From positions 1-7,952 of the forward strand of contig JAZONP010000195.1 of the NCBI GenBank assembly GCA_045654565.1: a stretch of DNA of 7,952 bases. The letters run 5' to 3'. Made by a program: the position numbers and the translations under genes. The notes beneath the pieces were generated by a model that ran no database searches, had not been told where the DNA came from, and was given only the letters and a program-made list of their open reading frames with translations. Source of the DNA: UBA1189 sp045654565. Lineage in GTDB: Bacteria; Bacteroidota; Bacteroidia; Bacteroidales; Bacteroidaceae. This document shows, one piece after another, positions 1 through 6,452 of this stretch (the stretch's first letter is position 1; every line of letters starts with the position of its first letter).

Positions 1-516
1 AACATCTGTTGGGGCGACCGCAACCGCTCGGTGCTCGTGCGCGTACCCCTGGGCTGGGCTGCCAAGAGCGACATGTGCCAGATTGCCAATCCCCTCGAGG
101 GCGTGAGCAACTACGACACCACGCAGAAGCAGACCGTCGAGATGCGCTCACCCGATGGCTCGGCCGACATCTACCAGCTCATCGCGGGTCTTGCCGTGGC
201 TTGTCGCTATGGCTTCGAGCTCGATAATGCCCTCGAGATAGCCGAGCAGACCTATGTGAATGTCAACATCCACCAGAAAGAGAATGCCGCGAAGCTCAAC
301 TCGCTCGCTTGCCTTCCCGACAGCTGTGAGGCTTCGGCCGACTGCCTCGAGAGCCAGCGCGCCGTGTTTGAGAAGCACAACGTCTTCAGCCCCGCCATGA
401 TCGACGGCATCATCAAGCGCCTCCGCTCCTATGGCGACCGTACCCTGCGTACCGACATTGGTGGCAACCAGGAGGAGATGCTCAAGCTCGTCAACCGCTA
501 CTTCCATTGCGGATAA
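1..516 (+). CDS. Glutamine synthetase family protein, C-terminal part (5' end outside window)
   Basis: The reading frame is open from base 1 and ends at TAA 514-516, giving 171 residues that begin NICWGDRNRSVLVRVP. Glutamine synthetases catalyse ATP-dependent amidation of glutamate with ammonia in the cytoplasm. Two family landmarks are visible: the NRS-x-LVRVP segment with its active-site arginines, and EMRSPDGSADIYQLIAGL, the counterpart of the E-x-RSPD-x-SANPY block in bacterial enzymes. The tail (PDSCEASADCLES...) matches the usual C-terminal helix region. The NLYDLP adenylylation loop of GS-I is not present at its expected place, so this is either a different subclass or not controlled that way. 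Internal ATGs such as the one at 31 are not starts, because homology runs continuously upstream of them. A hand count of 61-180 gives 74 G/C in 120 bases, clearly higher than the downstream locus. It is unrelated to the RM genes and separated from them by a terminator. The exact paralogue cannot be decided from this fragment. Confidence 0.88.
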   Translation, partial: NICWGDRNRSVLVRVPLGWAAKSDMCQIANPLEGVSNYDTTQKQTVEMRSPDGSADIYQLIAGLAVACRYGFELDNALEIAEQTYVNVNIHQKENAAKLNSLACLPDSCEASADCLESQRAVFEKHNVFSPAMIDGIIKRLRSYGDRTLRTDIGGNQEEMLKLVNRYFHCG

Positions 517-542
517 CTTGTGACGCAAATCGTAGATATGGC

Positions 543-580
543 AAGAGGTCAGCACTCCGGTGCTGGCTTCTTGTTTTTTT
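543..580 (+). terminator. Rho-independent terminator of the glutamine synthetase gene
   Basis: A 13-bp stem (543-555 with 560-572) has the core CAGCAC-tccg-GTGCTG and includes two G-T wobbles in the outer half. It is followed after one base by seven T residues (574-580). It lies 26 nt after the stop codon at 516, so it should end the upstream transcript and insulate the RM operon. Confidence 0.88.
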
Positions 581-596
581 GTTTAAGGCAATACTA

Positions 597-804
597 TCGA
601 TGTCTTCCCCAATCCATGTATTTCCGCGTTAGTGTTATCCAGATCAAAGTGAACCTTTAGGTCCCCCCCCTCTTAGCAGCCCCCCGCACTTCGTGCTCCC
701 TATCGGGCCCTCCGTCGCGCAGAGCACTGATAAGGCTTGCAAGCAAGACGCTTTTGTGAACCTAAGGTTCAGTCAGCGCAAACAAAGTTCGCCGCCCGTA
801 GGGG
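597..804. other. Non-coding segment with C-runs and small palindromes
   Basis: No credible gene is seen here. Contents: GTGAACCT at 649-656, an eight-C run at 663-670, a six-C run at 680-685, a GCAC-ttc-GTGC hairpin at 686-696, the perfect palindrome GCTTGCAAGC at 735-744, and a second GTGAACCT at 756-763. The second GTGAACCT lies in the palindrome TGAACCTAAGGTTCA (757-771). TGAACCT at 650-656 and AGGTTCA at 765-771 are in inverted orientation, so the segment could be a small interspersed element. No function is assigned. Confidence 0.5.
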
Positions 805-830
805 CTTAAGGCTTTGAAAAAATCCTTAAG
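805..830 (+). terminator. Weak terminator-like hairpin
   Basis: CTTAAGG (805-811) pairs with CCTTAAG (824-830) across a 12-nt A-rich loop, and a seven-T run follows at 833-839. This fits a rho-independent terminator in form, but the stem is short and AU-rich. It also coincides with the first units of the 22-bp repeat array, so it may simply be part of that array. Confidence 0.3.
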
Positions 831-1066
831 ACTTTTTTTGAAAAACCTTTCTACAATTTTCAAAAAACCTTTCTGCAATTTTTCTATCGTAGGCCTGCGA
901 TAAAATTATTGCCTTTGTCTGATTTGTAAAATCTCTTTGTCCAATTCGAAAAATCTCTTTGTTGAATTTTTTTCGTCTAGGCCTAGATGAAAATTTTTCT
1001 AGGGCAAGACGAACTCTTCTCTTGGTCAAGACGAGACCCCATCGTAGGGGCAGGCCGATGTGTTTG
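805..1066. repeat. Degenerate array on an exact 22-bp register
   Basis: Successive related units begin at 825, 847, 869, 891, 913, 935, 957, 979, 1001, 1023 and probably 1045, all exactly 22 bp apart. A 20-bp variant starts at 805. Two unit families alternate. The first starts CTTT(C/G)T and continues into AATT (847, 869, 913, 935, 957); for example, CTTTCTACAATTTT and CTTTCTGCAATTTT are 22 bp apart. The second starts AGGCCT or a derivative (891, 979, 1001, 1023); for example, the 999 and 1021 positions share CT(A/T)GG(G/T)CAAGACGA. The 891 and 979 units carry AGGCCT-centred palindromes (886-901 and 976-987) whose centres are 88 bp, or four units, apart. There are no unique spacers, so this is not a CRISPR. 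Function is unknown. A 22-bp period is about two helical turns, so phased A/T tracts could bend the DNA. Confidence 0.75.
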
Positions 1067-1069
1067 CCC
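1048..1069. repeat. GGGCAGGC...GTTTGCCC hairpin
   Basis: Bases 1048-1055 pair with 1062-1069 over eight positions, two of them G-T wobbles, around a 6-nt loop. This lies at the boundary between the 22-bp array and the ACCGATACC dyad block. No T-run follows, so it is not a terminator. It resembles the small interspersed palindromes common in Bacteroidales intergenic DNA, but that comparison is from memory and untested. Confidence 0.45.
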
Positions 1070-1086
1070 GAAAAGAAATGTTTCGG

Positions 1087-1281
1087 CCTTTTAGGTGTCG
1101 GGTATCGGTAGTTGGACGTAATGCGTTGAACTATTGTTTGTTGCCGACCGATACCCCTGTTGCTGAGGTGTCGGTCATAGAGGGTCACGCCCACCGATAC
1201 CCCGCACCGGGGGTGTCGGTCGTCAAGATTCATGTATACAGAGAGTTATGCCCAACTACCGATACCTACAGCAAAAAAGGA
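1087..1281. repeat. Large nested dyad with seven ACCGATACC/GGTGTCGGT copies
   Basis: Forward copies ACCGATACC lie at 1147-1155, 1193-1201 and 1258-1266. Reverse-type copies GGTGTCGGT, GGTATCGGT or GGTGTCGGG lie at 1094-1102, 1101-1109, 1167-1175 and 1212-1220. They are arranged symmetrically. A perfect 15-bp inverted repeat pairs 1101-1115 with 1252-1266, 1147-1155 pairs with 1212-1220, and 1167-1175 pairs with 1193-1201. All three pairs are centred at about 1183.5. A compact alternative hairpin also exists, 1193-1203 with 1210-1220 (11 pairs, one wobble, 6-nt loop). Similarity continues weakly outward (about 10 of 14 positions, CCTTTT... at 1087 against ...AAAAGG near 1280). The form suits a MITE-like element or a cruciform/long hairpin; multiple operator sites are another reading. 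Confidence 0.7.
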
Positions 1282-1290
1282 TAAACTTAT

Positions 1291-1442
1291 TCCAGCTAAC
1301 CTGTAACCGCACCCAGCTACGCGGAGGGTATTCCCTCGCGATGCGGAGGGTATAGCGACACGGCGTTAACGGTAGTGCCTCGCGAACCCGAGGAAGTACC
1401 GAAAAATGCCTGTTTGGGTGTGTTGCAGCTACACCGGTTAGA
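1291..1442. repeat. Hairpin-rich intergenic block with imperfect inverted ends
   Basis: CTAACC (1296-1301) is inverted relative to GGTTAG (1436-1441), and CACCCA (1310-1315) relative to TGGGTG (1415-1420), making imperfect inverted ends about 146 bp apart. Inside are a bulged hairpin (CGC-g-GAGGG-tatt-CCCTCGCG, 1320-1340), a direct repeat GCGGAGGGTAT (1321-1331 and 1343-1353), a GTTAAC palindrome near the midpoint (1365-1370), and a hairpin CCTCG-cgaacc-CGAGG (1378-1393) that GGTA/TACC can extend (1371-1400). It could be a small non-autonomous element or a structured RNA. The translated sequence around 1405-1500 reminds me of short spurious 'hypothetical proteins' seen in Prevotella genomes, but this is unverified. 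Confidence 0.45.
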
Positions 1443-1447
1443 ATATC

Positions 1448-1475
1448 ATCAGTAATCAGTAATCAGTACTCAGTT
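1448..1475. repeat. 7-bp tandem repeat, ATCAGTA x3 plus a degenerate copy
   Basis: Perfect ATCAGTA copies occur at 1448-1454, 1455-1461 and 1462-1468, followed by a degenerate CTCAGTT (1469-1475) that runs into a short T-run. The array lies about 160 bp upstream of hsdR and immediately right of the hairpin-rich block. A copy number that varies between strains would be expected from slippage, but no effect on a gene can be read from the sequence. Confidence 0.75.
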
Positions 1476-1594
1476 TTTTCACTTTCCTTGAGGGGCATCT
1501 AATCGGTTGGTGAAACTTGCGTGTTTTGCGGTGAGTGTTGCTCTCGTCCGTGGATAAAGATGGAGAATCAATAGGCAATATCAAAGATTATCAC

Positions 1595-1603
1595 TACTTT
1601 TGC
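1595..1603 (+). promoter_or_regulatory. Candidate Bacteroidota -7 promoter element for the RM operon
   Basis: TACTTTTGC matches the Bacteroidota -7 consensus TAnnTTTGC exactly and would give a transcript start near 1608-1610, about 30 nt before the hsdR ATG. No clear TTTG-type -33 box is visible at the expected spacing near 1571-1577, so strength is uncertain. This is the best promoter candidate in the 1.1-kb gap. Confidence 0.5.
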
Positions 1604-1637
1604 ATTATTAAGGGAACTTCTGATAATTTAGAATTAT

Positions 1638-4349
1638 ATGAAGCCAGAAGAAAAAGCAAGAGTAAAGATAGATCAATGGCTGACCGAAGCGGGGTGGAAG
1701 GTCATCAATCGCGACGAGTTTGAAGCTGATAGCACTGCTGTGGCCGTGAGAGAAGGTCTGCTTAAGGGAAATAAAGAGGCAGACTATTTTCTCTTTATCA
1801 ACGGAAAGGCTGTCGGTGTATTGGAGGCTAAACGCGAGGAGGTAGATGTCAGAGATTCTATTGTCTGCGAGCAAGTCGAAGGATATGCCCGAAGTGTCCC
1901 TTCATTCTATACAGCATATCAGAAACCTCTGCCTTTCATCTATACTTCCAATGGAAAGGAGTTCTATTATCGCGATTTTAGAAGAGAGGATTCTACTTAT
2001 GAGCCTATCTCCATCATGCACAAACCGAAGAAATTGGTTAAGATGCTTGGCATAGAGGACCCTTTTGCTGGATTACCCACATTAAATGCCAAGGGACTCC
2101 GTGCTTGTCAGTATGAGGCCATCACAGGATTGGAGAAGAGTTTCCGCAATGGTCAGGATAGAGCATTGATGGTATTGGCCACAGGTGCGGGCAAGACCTA
2201 TACCGCCTGCCTGGCTGCATACCGTATGCTGTCTTACACTCCGATGCGACGTGTACTGTTTCTTGTAGATCGCAACAATCTTGGCAAACAGGCCGAAGGT
2301 GAGTTCGGTACGTTCCGTCTGACTGAAAACGGTGATGCCTTCAATACCATCTTTGCGGTAAACCGGCTGAAGTCGGCTCAGATACCGAGCGATAGTAATG
2401 TAGTTATCTCTACCATCCAACGCCTCTTTTCTCTGCTTAAAGGAGAAGAGATAACAGATACAGACGATGATGATGACGACACAGCGACAGGTGAAGTGGT
2501 ATTGCCCGAGAATCCTAATCTTCCTCACGACTTCTTCGACCTTATCATTATCGACGAATGTCATCGCTCCATTTACGGCAATTGGCGCAAGGTGCTCGAA
2601 TATTTCGACACTGCCCGTTTGGTGGGACTCACCGCAACGCCTATTCCTGAAACGATGGCTTTCTTCAACAACAATCGTGTGGTAAACTACACGCTGGAAC
2701 AGAGTATAGTAGACGGCGTAAATGTTGACCACCGAGTATACCGTATCAAAACACAAGCCACTGAGGAAGGTGGAGCCATTCGTGAAGGCGACAAACTCAA
2801 GAGGGTGACTTGCTATACGGGTCAAGTGGAGCAGATATTGAATAAAGAGACCAAGACCTACTCGAAGACTGAACTGAATCGTAGCATCATCAACCCGGCA
2901 CAGATAAAGTTGATTCTGCAGACCTATAAGGATGCTGTCTATCGGGACATGTTCAACGACCCTCAGCGCGAACCCAATTTTGATTATTTACCCAAGACTC
3001 TCATCTTTGCTCTCAACGAGGCACATGCTACCAACATCGTAAAGATAGCAAAAGAGGTGTTCGAGCGCGACGATGACCGTTATGTACAAAAGATAACCTA
3101 CTCGGCTGGCGATAGTAACGAACTCATCCGTCAGTTCCGCAACGACAAGGACTTCCGCATTGCCGTGACGTGCACCTTGGTGGCTACAGGTACCGATGTG
3201 AAACCACTCGAAGTGGTGATGTTTATGCGCGACGTGGAGTCTGCACCTCTCTATACTCAGATGAAGGGGCGTGGTGTACGCACCATCGGCGATGAGCAGT
3301 TGCGTAGTGTCACTCCCAATGCTTTCAGCAAAGACTGCTTCTTCCTCGTCGATGCCGTTGGCGTAACGGAGCATGAGCATACTATCCCCACACAAGTGGA
3401 TGGACCCGATGAGCAACCAATAACGTTAGAGACATTGCTTGAACGTATATCTCACGGATTCCTTCCCGACAACTATTTGAAGCGACTCGCAGCAACACTC
3501 TCGCGCATCCATAACAAAGCCAGTGAGGAGCAACGCAATGAATTTGTCGCTTTGGCTCATGACGACATGAAAGAGATTGCAACACGCATTTATGTCGCAC
3601 TCGAGAACCAAACTCTTCCCGAATTTATCAACACTACATACCCCAACAACGAACGTAAAGGCTTAGTAGCCTCATTAGCCAATCATGCAGATGCCCGCAG
3701 ATACATCCTTATCTTGGCTAAGGGGTTTGTAGAGACTTTGATGCCAGGTGAAGACACACTTATCTCACAAGGTTTCTCTGTAGAGGAGGCCAAGAGCACC
3801 ACCGAAGCTTTCGAGGAGTTTTGTCATACTCACTGCGATGAGATAGAGGCGCTACGCATCATATATAATAATAATGGCGAAGCTATCACATACTCTATGC
3901 TCAAGGACTTGGAAAACAAACTCAAGATGGCCAACAACCGCTTCTCTCCCAAACAACTATGGAACTCCTACGCCATCATCTTACCCGATAGCGTGAGACG
4001 CTCTACAAAGAAGGAGGAGGCTGATGCCCTGACAAATATCATCCAGTTGGTACGTTTTGCATATCGTCAGGTGACGAAGTTGGAGAGTGCTGTCAGTTCG
4101 GCCGGTAGCTACTTCAATCTTTGGGTAGGTCATTATCAACGCAACTATAACCTCACAGAGAAGCAGCGCGATATCATGGCCGTTATAGCCAACTATATTG
4201 CCTATAATGGAGCATGCACAGTCAAAGATGTTCGCGAAGACAATCAAGACCGAGGAGTGCAATTGATTAAGGCATTTGGCAATATGGCCAAGGCCAATGA
4301 GGCATTACAATCCGTATTTAACTTTGTAGTATATAGAAAAACAGCATAA
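1638..4349 (+). CDS. hsdR: Type I restriction enzyme, R subunit (nuclease and DNA translocase)
   Basis: The 903-residue motor and nuclease subunit of a type I RM enzyme. It pulls DNA past the complex by ATP hydrolysis and cuts unmodified DNA. The N-terminal PD-(D/E)XK nuclease shows Asp49, the Glu63-Ala-Lys65 motif and a Q79-x-x-x-Y83 element. The SF2 helicase core has Walker A ATGAGKT (181-187), DECH (306-309), LTATP (331-335), the VATGTD segment (515-520) and motif VI with QMKGRGVR (541-548). About 300 further residues form the C-terminal region that docks to HsdM in EcoEI/EcoAI-like (type IB) enzymes; that subtype is an inference. The ATG at 1638 is the first in frame and begins a normal family N-terminus. 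An acidic run of six Asp (276-281) lies just before motif II and looks like a loop insertion. No frameshift or missing motif is seen, so the enzyme should be active. Confidence 0.96.
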   Translation: MKPEEKARVKIDQWLTEAGWKVINRDEFEADSTAVAVREGLLKGNKEADYFLFINGKAVGVLEAKREEVDVRDSIVCEQVEGYARSVPSFYTAYQKPLPFIYTSNGKEFYYRDFRREDSTYEPISIMHKPKKLVKMLGIEDPFAGLPTLNAKGLRACQYEAITGLEKSFRNGQDRALMVLATGAGKTYTACLAAYRMLSYTPMRRVLFLVDRNNLGKQAEGEFGTFRLTENGDAFNTIFAVNRLKSAQIPSDSNVVISTIQRLFSLLKGEEITDTDDDDDDTATGEVVLPENPNLPHDFFDLIIIDECHRSIYGNWRKVLEYFDTARLVGLTATPIPETMAFFNNNRVVNYTLEQSIVDGVNVDHRVYRIKTQATEEGGAIREGDKLKRVTCYTGQVEQILNKETKTYSKTELNRSIINPAQIKLILQTYKDAVYRDMFNDPQREPNFDYLPKTLIFALNEAHATNIVKIAKEVFERDDDRYVQKITYSAGDSNELIRQFRNDKDFRIAVTCTLVATGTDVKPLEVVMFMRDVESAPLYTQMKGRGVRTIGDEQLRSVTPNAFSKDCFFLVDAVGVTEHEHTIPTQVDGPDEQPITLETLLERISHGFLPDNYLKRLAATLSRIHNKASEEQRNEFVALAHDDMKEIATRIYVALENQTLPEFINTTYPNNERKGLVASLANHADARRYILILAKGFVETLMPGEDTLISQGFSVEEAKSTTEAFEEFCHTHCDEIEALRIIYNNNGEAITYSMLKDLENKLKMANNRFSPKQLWNSYAIILPDSVRRSTKKEEADALTNIIQLVRFAYRQVTKLESAVSSAGSYFNLWVGHYQRNYNLTEKQRDIMAVIANYIAYNGACTVKDVREDNQDRGVQLIKAFGNMAKANEALQSVFNFVVYRKTA

Positions 4350-4352
4350 TCT

Positions 4353-5000
4353 ATGGCAAATATACATATCATTGATTCAATTAGATTAAACCATAAAGGT
4401 CTATTCACCCTTGACGAAAATAGCAAATGGGTGGAGGTACATAAGCAACAAGGAGACCTTGATGGTGCTTGTGCTATCTATTCGCTTGTAATGGCAATGC
4501 TGTGTAATGGATTATTATCCGATGATGACACAAAAGTATATAATAGACCAGACAGAAGAACTGAAAAAGGAAAACTTCTTTATCAGTTTTTTAATGAAAG
4601 AGGTATGATTAGAGAAGGCTATTCATATGTTACTTTAGCCAAAGAAATTAACGAGTCTCCTTTTGGAATTAAAGCAATACGAAAAAATCCGAGAACAAAT
4701 GATGGCAGGATTAAAACTATATCTGATTATATCTATGATAACACACCCGTTATCATCTCGGTGAAACATGCGGACGGAGAACATGCCCTTCTTGCTGTTG
4801 GAATAGAAATAGATTCAGACGAAGTGATTACGAAGATTCTTTGTCTGGATCCAGGTTATCAATCGCCCAAACATTCTTATTGGAATTGTTTTATTGATGT
4901 ATCCAAGAAGTCAAAATCGGAATTTCCATTTTATTGCGTAAGCGATAATGACCATTATAAAGTCTGTTTAAACGATATGCTAATAATTGACAAAGAATAA
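4353..5000 (+). CDS. Putative papain-like cysteine protease embedded in the RM operon
   Basis: A 215-residue protein that I do not recognise as a named family. Three elements fit a papain-fold (C39/C70-like) cysteine peptidase in the right order. These are Gln33 seven residues before Cys40 in QQGDLDGACAIYSLVMAML (oxyanion Gln and nucleophile at a helix start), His144 in GEHALLAVG at the head of a beta-strand, and Asp166 in LCLDPG. The middle (60-130) is charged and mostly helical. There is no signal peptide or membrane segment, so it should act in the cytoplasm, unlike C39 bacteriocin-exporter peptidases. It starts 3 nt after the hsdR stop and ends 14 nt before hsdM, so it is surely co-transcribed and probably coupled to hsdR. 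Composition differs from its neighbours: 104 G/C in 300 bases counted at 4381-4680, against 64 in 120 at 5461-5580 within hsdM. Possible roles (inferred) are turnover of restriction subunits or an infection-triggered effector. An inactive or non-protease thiol-enzyme fold is the alternative. Confidence 0.6.
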   Translation: MANIHIIDSIRLNHKGLFTLDENSKWVEVHKQQGDLDGACAIYSLVMAMLCNGLLSDDDTKVYNRPDRRTEKGKLLYQFFNERGMIREGYSYVTLAKEINESPFGIKAIRKNPRTNDGRIKTISDYIYDNTPVIISVKHADGEHALLAVGIEIDSDEVITKILCLDPGYQSPKHSYWNCFIDVSKKSKSEFPFYCVSDNDHYKVCLNDMLIIDKE

Positions 5001-5014
5001 TAACGAATATATAT

Positions 5015-6448
5015 ATGGCAACAAACATAACAACCGAGCAGGCGCTCACCAAGAAAGTATGGACTCTTGCAACCACCCTTGCAGGACAAGGAGTGGGTTT
5101 CACCGACTATATCACCCAGCTCACCTACCTTCTCTTCTTGAAGATGGATGCAGAGAACACCGAACTCTTCGGCGAAGAGTCTGCCATTCCTGTCGGCTAC
5201 CAATGGGGCGACCTTTGTAGTCTCGATGGTATGGAACTGGTGGAACAGTATGAGGCTACGCTTAAGTTGCTCAGTGAGCAAGACAACCTCATCGGTACTA
5301 TCTACACCAAGGCTCAGAACAAGATAGACAAGCCCGTATACCTCAAAAAGGTTATCACCATGATTGACGAAGAGCAATGGCTCATCATGGATGGTGATGT
5401 GAAGGGAGCCATCTATGAGGGCATCTTGGAGAAGAACGGACAAGACAAGAAGAGCGGCGCAGGACAATACTTCACACCCCGTCCCCTCATTCAAGCTATG
5501 GTCGATTGTGTAAATCCGCAGATAGGCGAAACGGTGTGTGACCCTGCCTGTGGTACAGGCGGTTTCCTGCTCACCGCTTACGACTATATGAAAGACCAGT
5601 CGGAAAACAAGGAGAAGCGAGACTTCCTACGCAACAAGGCACTGCATGGTGTAGACAATACGCCGCTTGTAGTCACCTTGGCCTCCATGAACCTCTACCT
5701 GCATGGTGTAGGCACAGACCGTAGCCCTATTGCTTGCGAAGACTCTTTGGAGAAGGAGCCTTCTACACTTGTCGATGTTATTTTAGCTAATCCTCCCTTT
5801 GGCACTCGCCCTGCAGGGTCGGTCGAGATCAATCGTCCCGACTTTTACGTAGAGACCAAGAATAATCAGCTAAACTTCCTTCAGCACATGATGCTCATGC
5901 TCAAGACTGGCGGCCGTGCAGCTGTGGTACTCCCCGATAATGTTCTTTTTGAAGCAGGAGCAGGCGAGACCATCCGTAAGCGTTTGTTGCAAGACTTCAA
6001 TCTGCACACCATCCTCCGTCTTCCCGCAGGCATCTTCTATGCTCAAGGAGTAAAAGCCAATGTGCTGTTCTTTACCAAAGGTGAGCCCACCAAGGATATC
6101 TGGTTCTATGATTACCGCACCGATGTCAAGCACACGCTTGCCACCAACAAACTGGAGCGTCACCACCTCGATGACTTCGTGGCTTGCTATAATGCCGACA
6201 ACATCAGCCAACGCACAGAGACCTATCATGCAGAGAACAATCCGCAAGGTCGTTGGCGTAAGTACGAGATAGACGAAATCGTGTCGCGCGACAAGACAAG
6301 CCTCGATATTACTTGGATAAAGCAGGGTGGCGAAGCCGATGACCGCACTTTGGCCGAACTGATGGCCGACATCAAGGACAAGAGCCAAACGATAAGTGCT
6401 GCCGTAGCAGAATTGGAGAAGTTGCTTGCAAACATTGAGGAGGATTGA
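5015..6448 (+). CDS. hsdM: Type I DNA methyltransferase, M subunit (N6-adenine)
   Basis: A 477-residue methyltransferase that, as two copies with one HsdS, transfers a methyl group from S-adenosylmethionine to adenine N6 at the recognition site, protecting host DNA. It also forms the core that recruits HsdR. The N-terminal helical HsdM_N region covers about residues 8-130. The N6_Mtase domain follows: GQYFTPR (150-156), the SAM-binding motif DPACGTGGFL (176-185) and the catalytic NPPF (259-262). A C-terminal helical tail (about 440-477) probably contacts HsdS. Length and motifs are normal for the family. The ATG at 5015 follows an A/T-rich leader with no Shine-Dalgarno, typical of Bacteroidota. 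It lies 14 nt after the protease gene, and its 3' end contains the ribosome-binding site for the following nuclease gene. All catalytic residues are present. Confidence 0.97.
   Translation: MATNITTEQALTKKVWTLATTLAGQGVGFTDYITQLTYLLFLKMDAENTELFGEESAIPVGYQWGDLCSLDGMELVEQYEATLKLLSEQDNLIGTIYTKAQNKIDKPVYLKKVITMIDEEQWLIMDGDVKGAIYEGILEKNGQDKKSGAGQYFTPRPLIQAMVDCVNPQIGETVCDPACGTGGFLLTAYDYMKDQSENKEKRDFLRNKALHGVDNTPLVVTLASMNLYLHGVGTDRSPIACEDSLEKEPSTLVDVILANPPFGTRPAGSVEINRPDFYVETKNNQLNFLQHMMLMLKTGGRAAVVLPDNVLFEAGAGETIRKRLLQDFNLHTILRLPAGIFYAQGVKANVLFFTKGEPTKDIWFYDYRTDVKHTLATNKLERHHLDDFVACYNADNISQRTETYHAENNPQGRWRKYEIDEIVSRDKTSLDITWIKQGGEADDRTLAELMADIKDKSQTISAAVAELEKLLANIEED
6437..6444 (+). promoter_or_regulatory. 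Strong Shine-Dalgarno that fixes the DUF1016 start
   Basis: GAGGAGGA contains a perfect AGGAGG (6438-6443), 9 nt before the ATG at 6453. It is encoded by the last Glu-Glu-Asp codons of hsdM. Such a full Shine-Dalgarno stands out against the A/T-rich leaders of the other genes here, supports 6453 as the start, and implies translation coupled to hsdM. Confidence 0.6.
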
Positions 6449-6452
6449 TGCT

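Noticed and set aside
1..516. Glutamine synthetase as part of the defence locus
   Set aside because: It is separated from the RM genes by a strong terminator and more than 1 kb of repeats, and is of different composition. It is ordinary metabolism flanking an insertion site.
805..1066. CRISPR array
   Set aside because: Units are contiguous and degenerate at a 22-bp period with no unique spacers, and no cas gene is in the window.
826..1233. 135-codon open frame on the minus strand in the intergenic region
   Set aside because: It is a translation of the 22-bp repeats and the dyad block, with no recognisable domain and strongly biased, repeat-derived residues.
1060..1284. 74-codon open frame on the plus strand
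   Set aside because: It lies wholly in the repeat and dyad block. Its codons are dictated by the ACCGATACC motifs, and no ribosome-binding context or protein family is seen.
1535..1723. 62-codon open frame overlapping the hsdR start
   Set aside because: It overlaps the well-supported N-terminal nuclease of hsdR in another frame, and part of it precedes the likely transcription start.
2082..2825. 247-codon minus-strand frame opposite hsdR
   Set aside because: It is a shadow of the conserved helicase core, whose motifs are intact on the plus strand.
4955..5494. 179-codon minus-strand frame opposite hsdM and the end of the protease gene
   Set aside because: It is antisense to the conserved HsdM N-terminus and has no domain or leader of its own.
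6426..6452. Upstream TTG start adding nine residues to the DUF1016 protein
   Set aside because: The ATG at 6453 has an ideally spaced AGGAGG and begins the family-like sequence. The extension lies inside hsdM.
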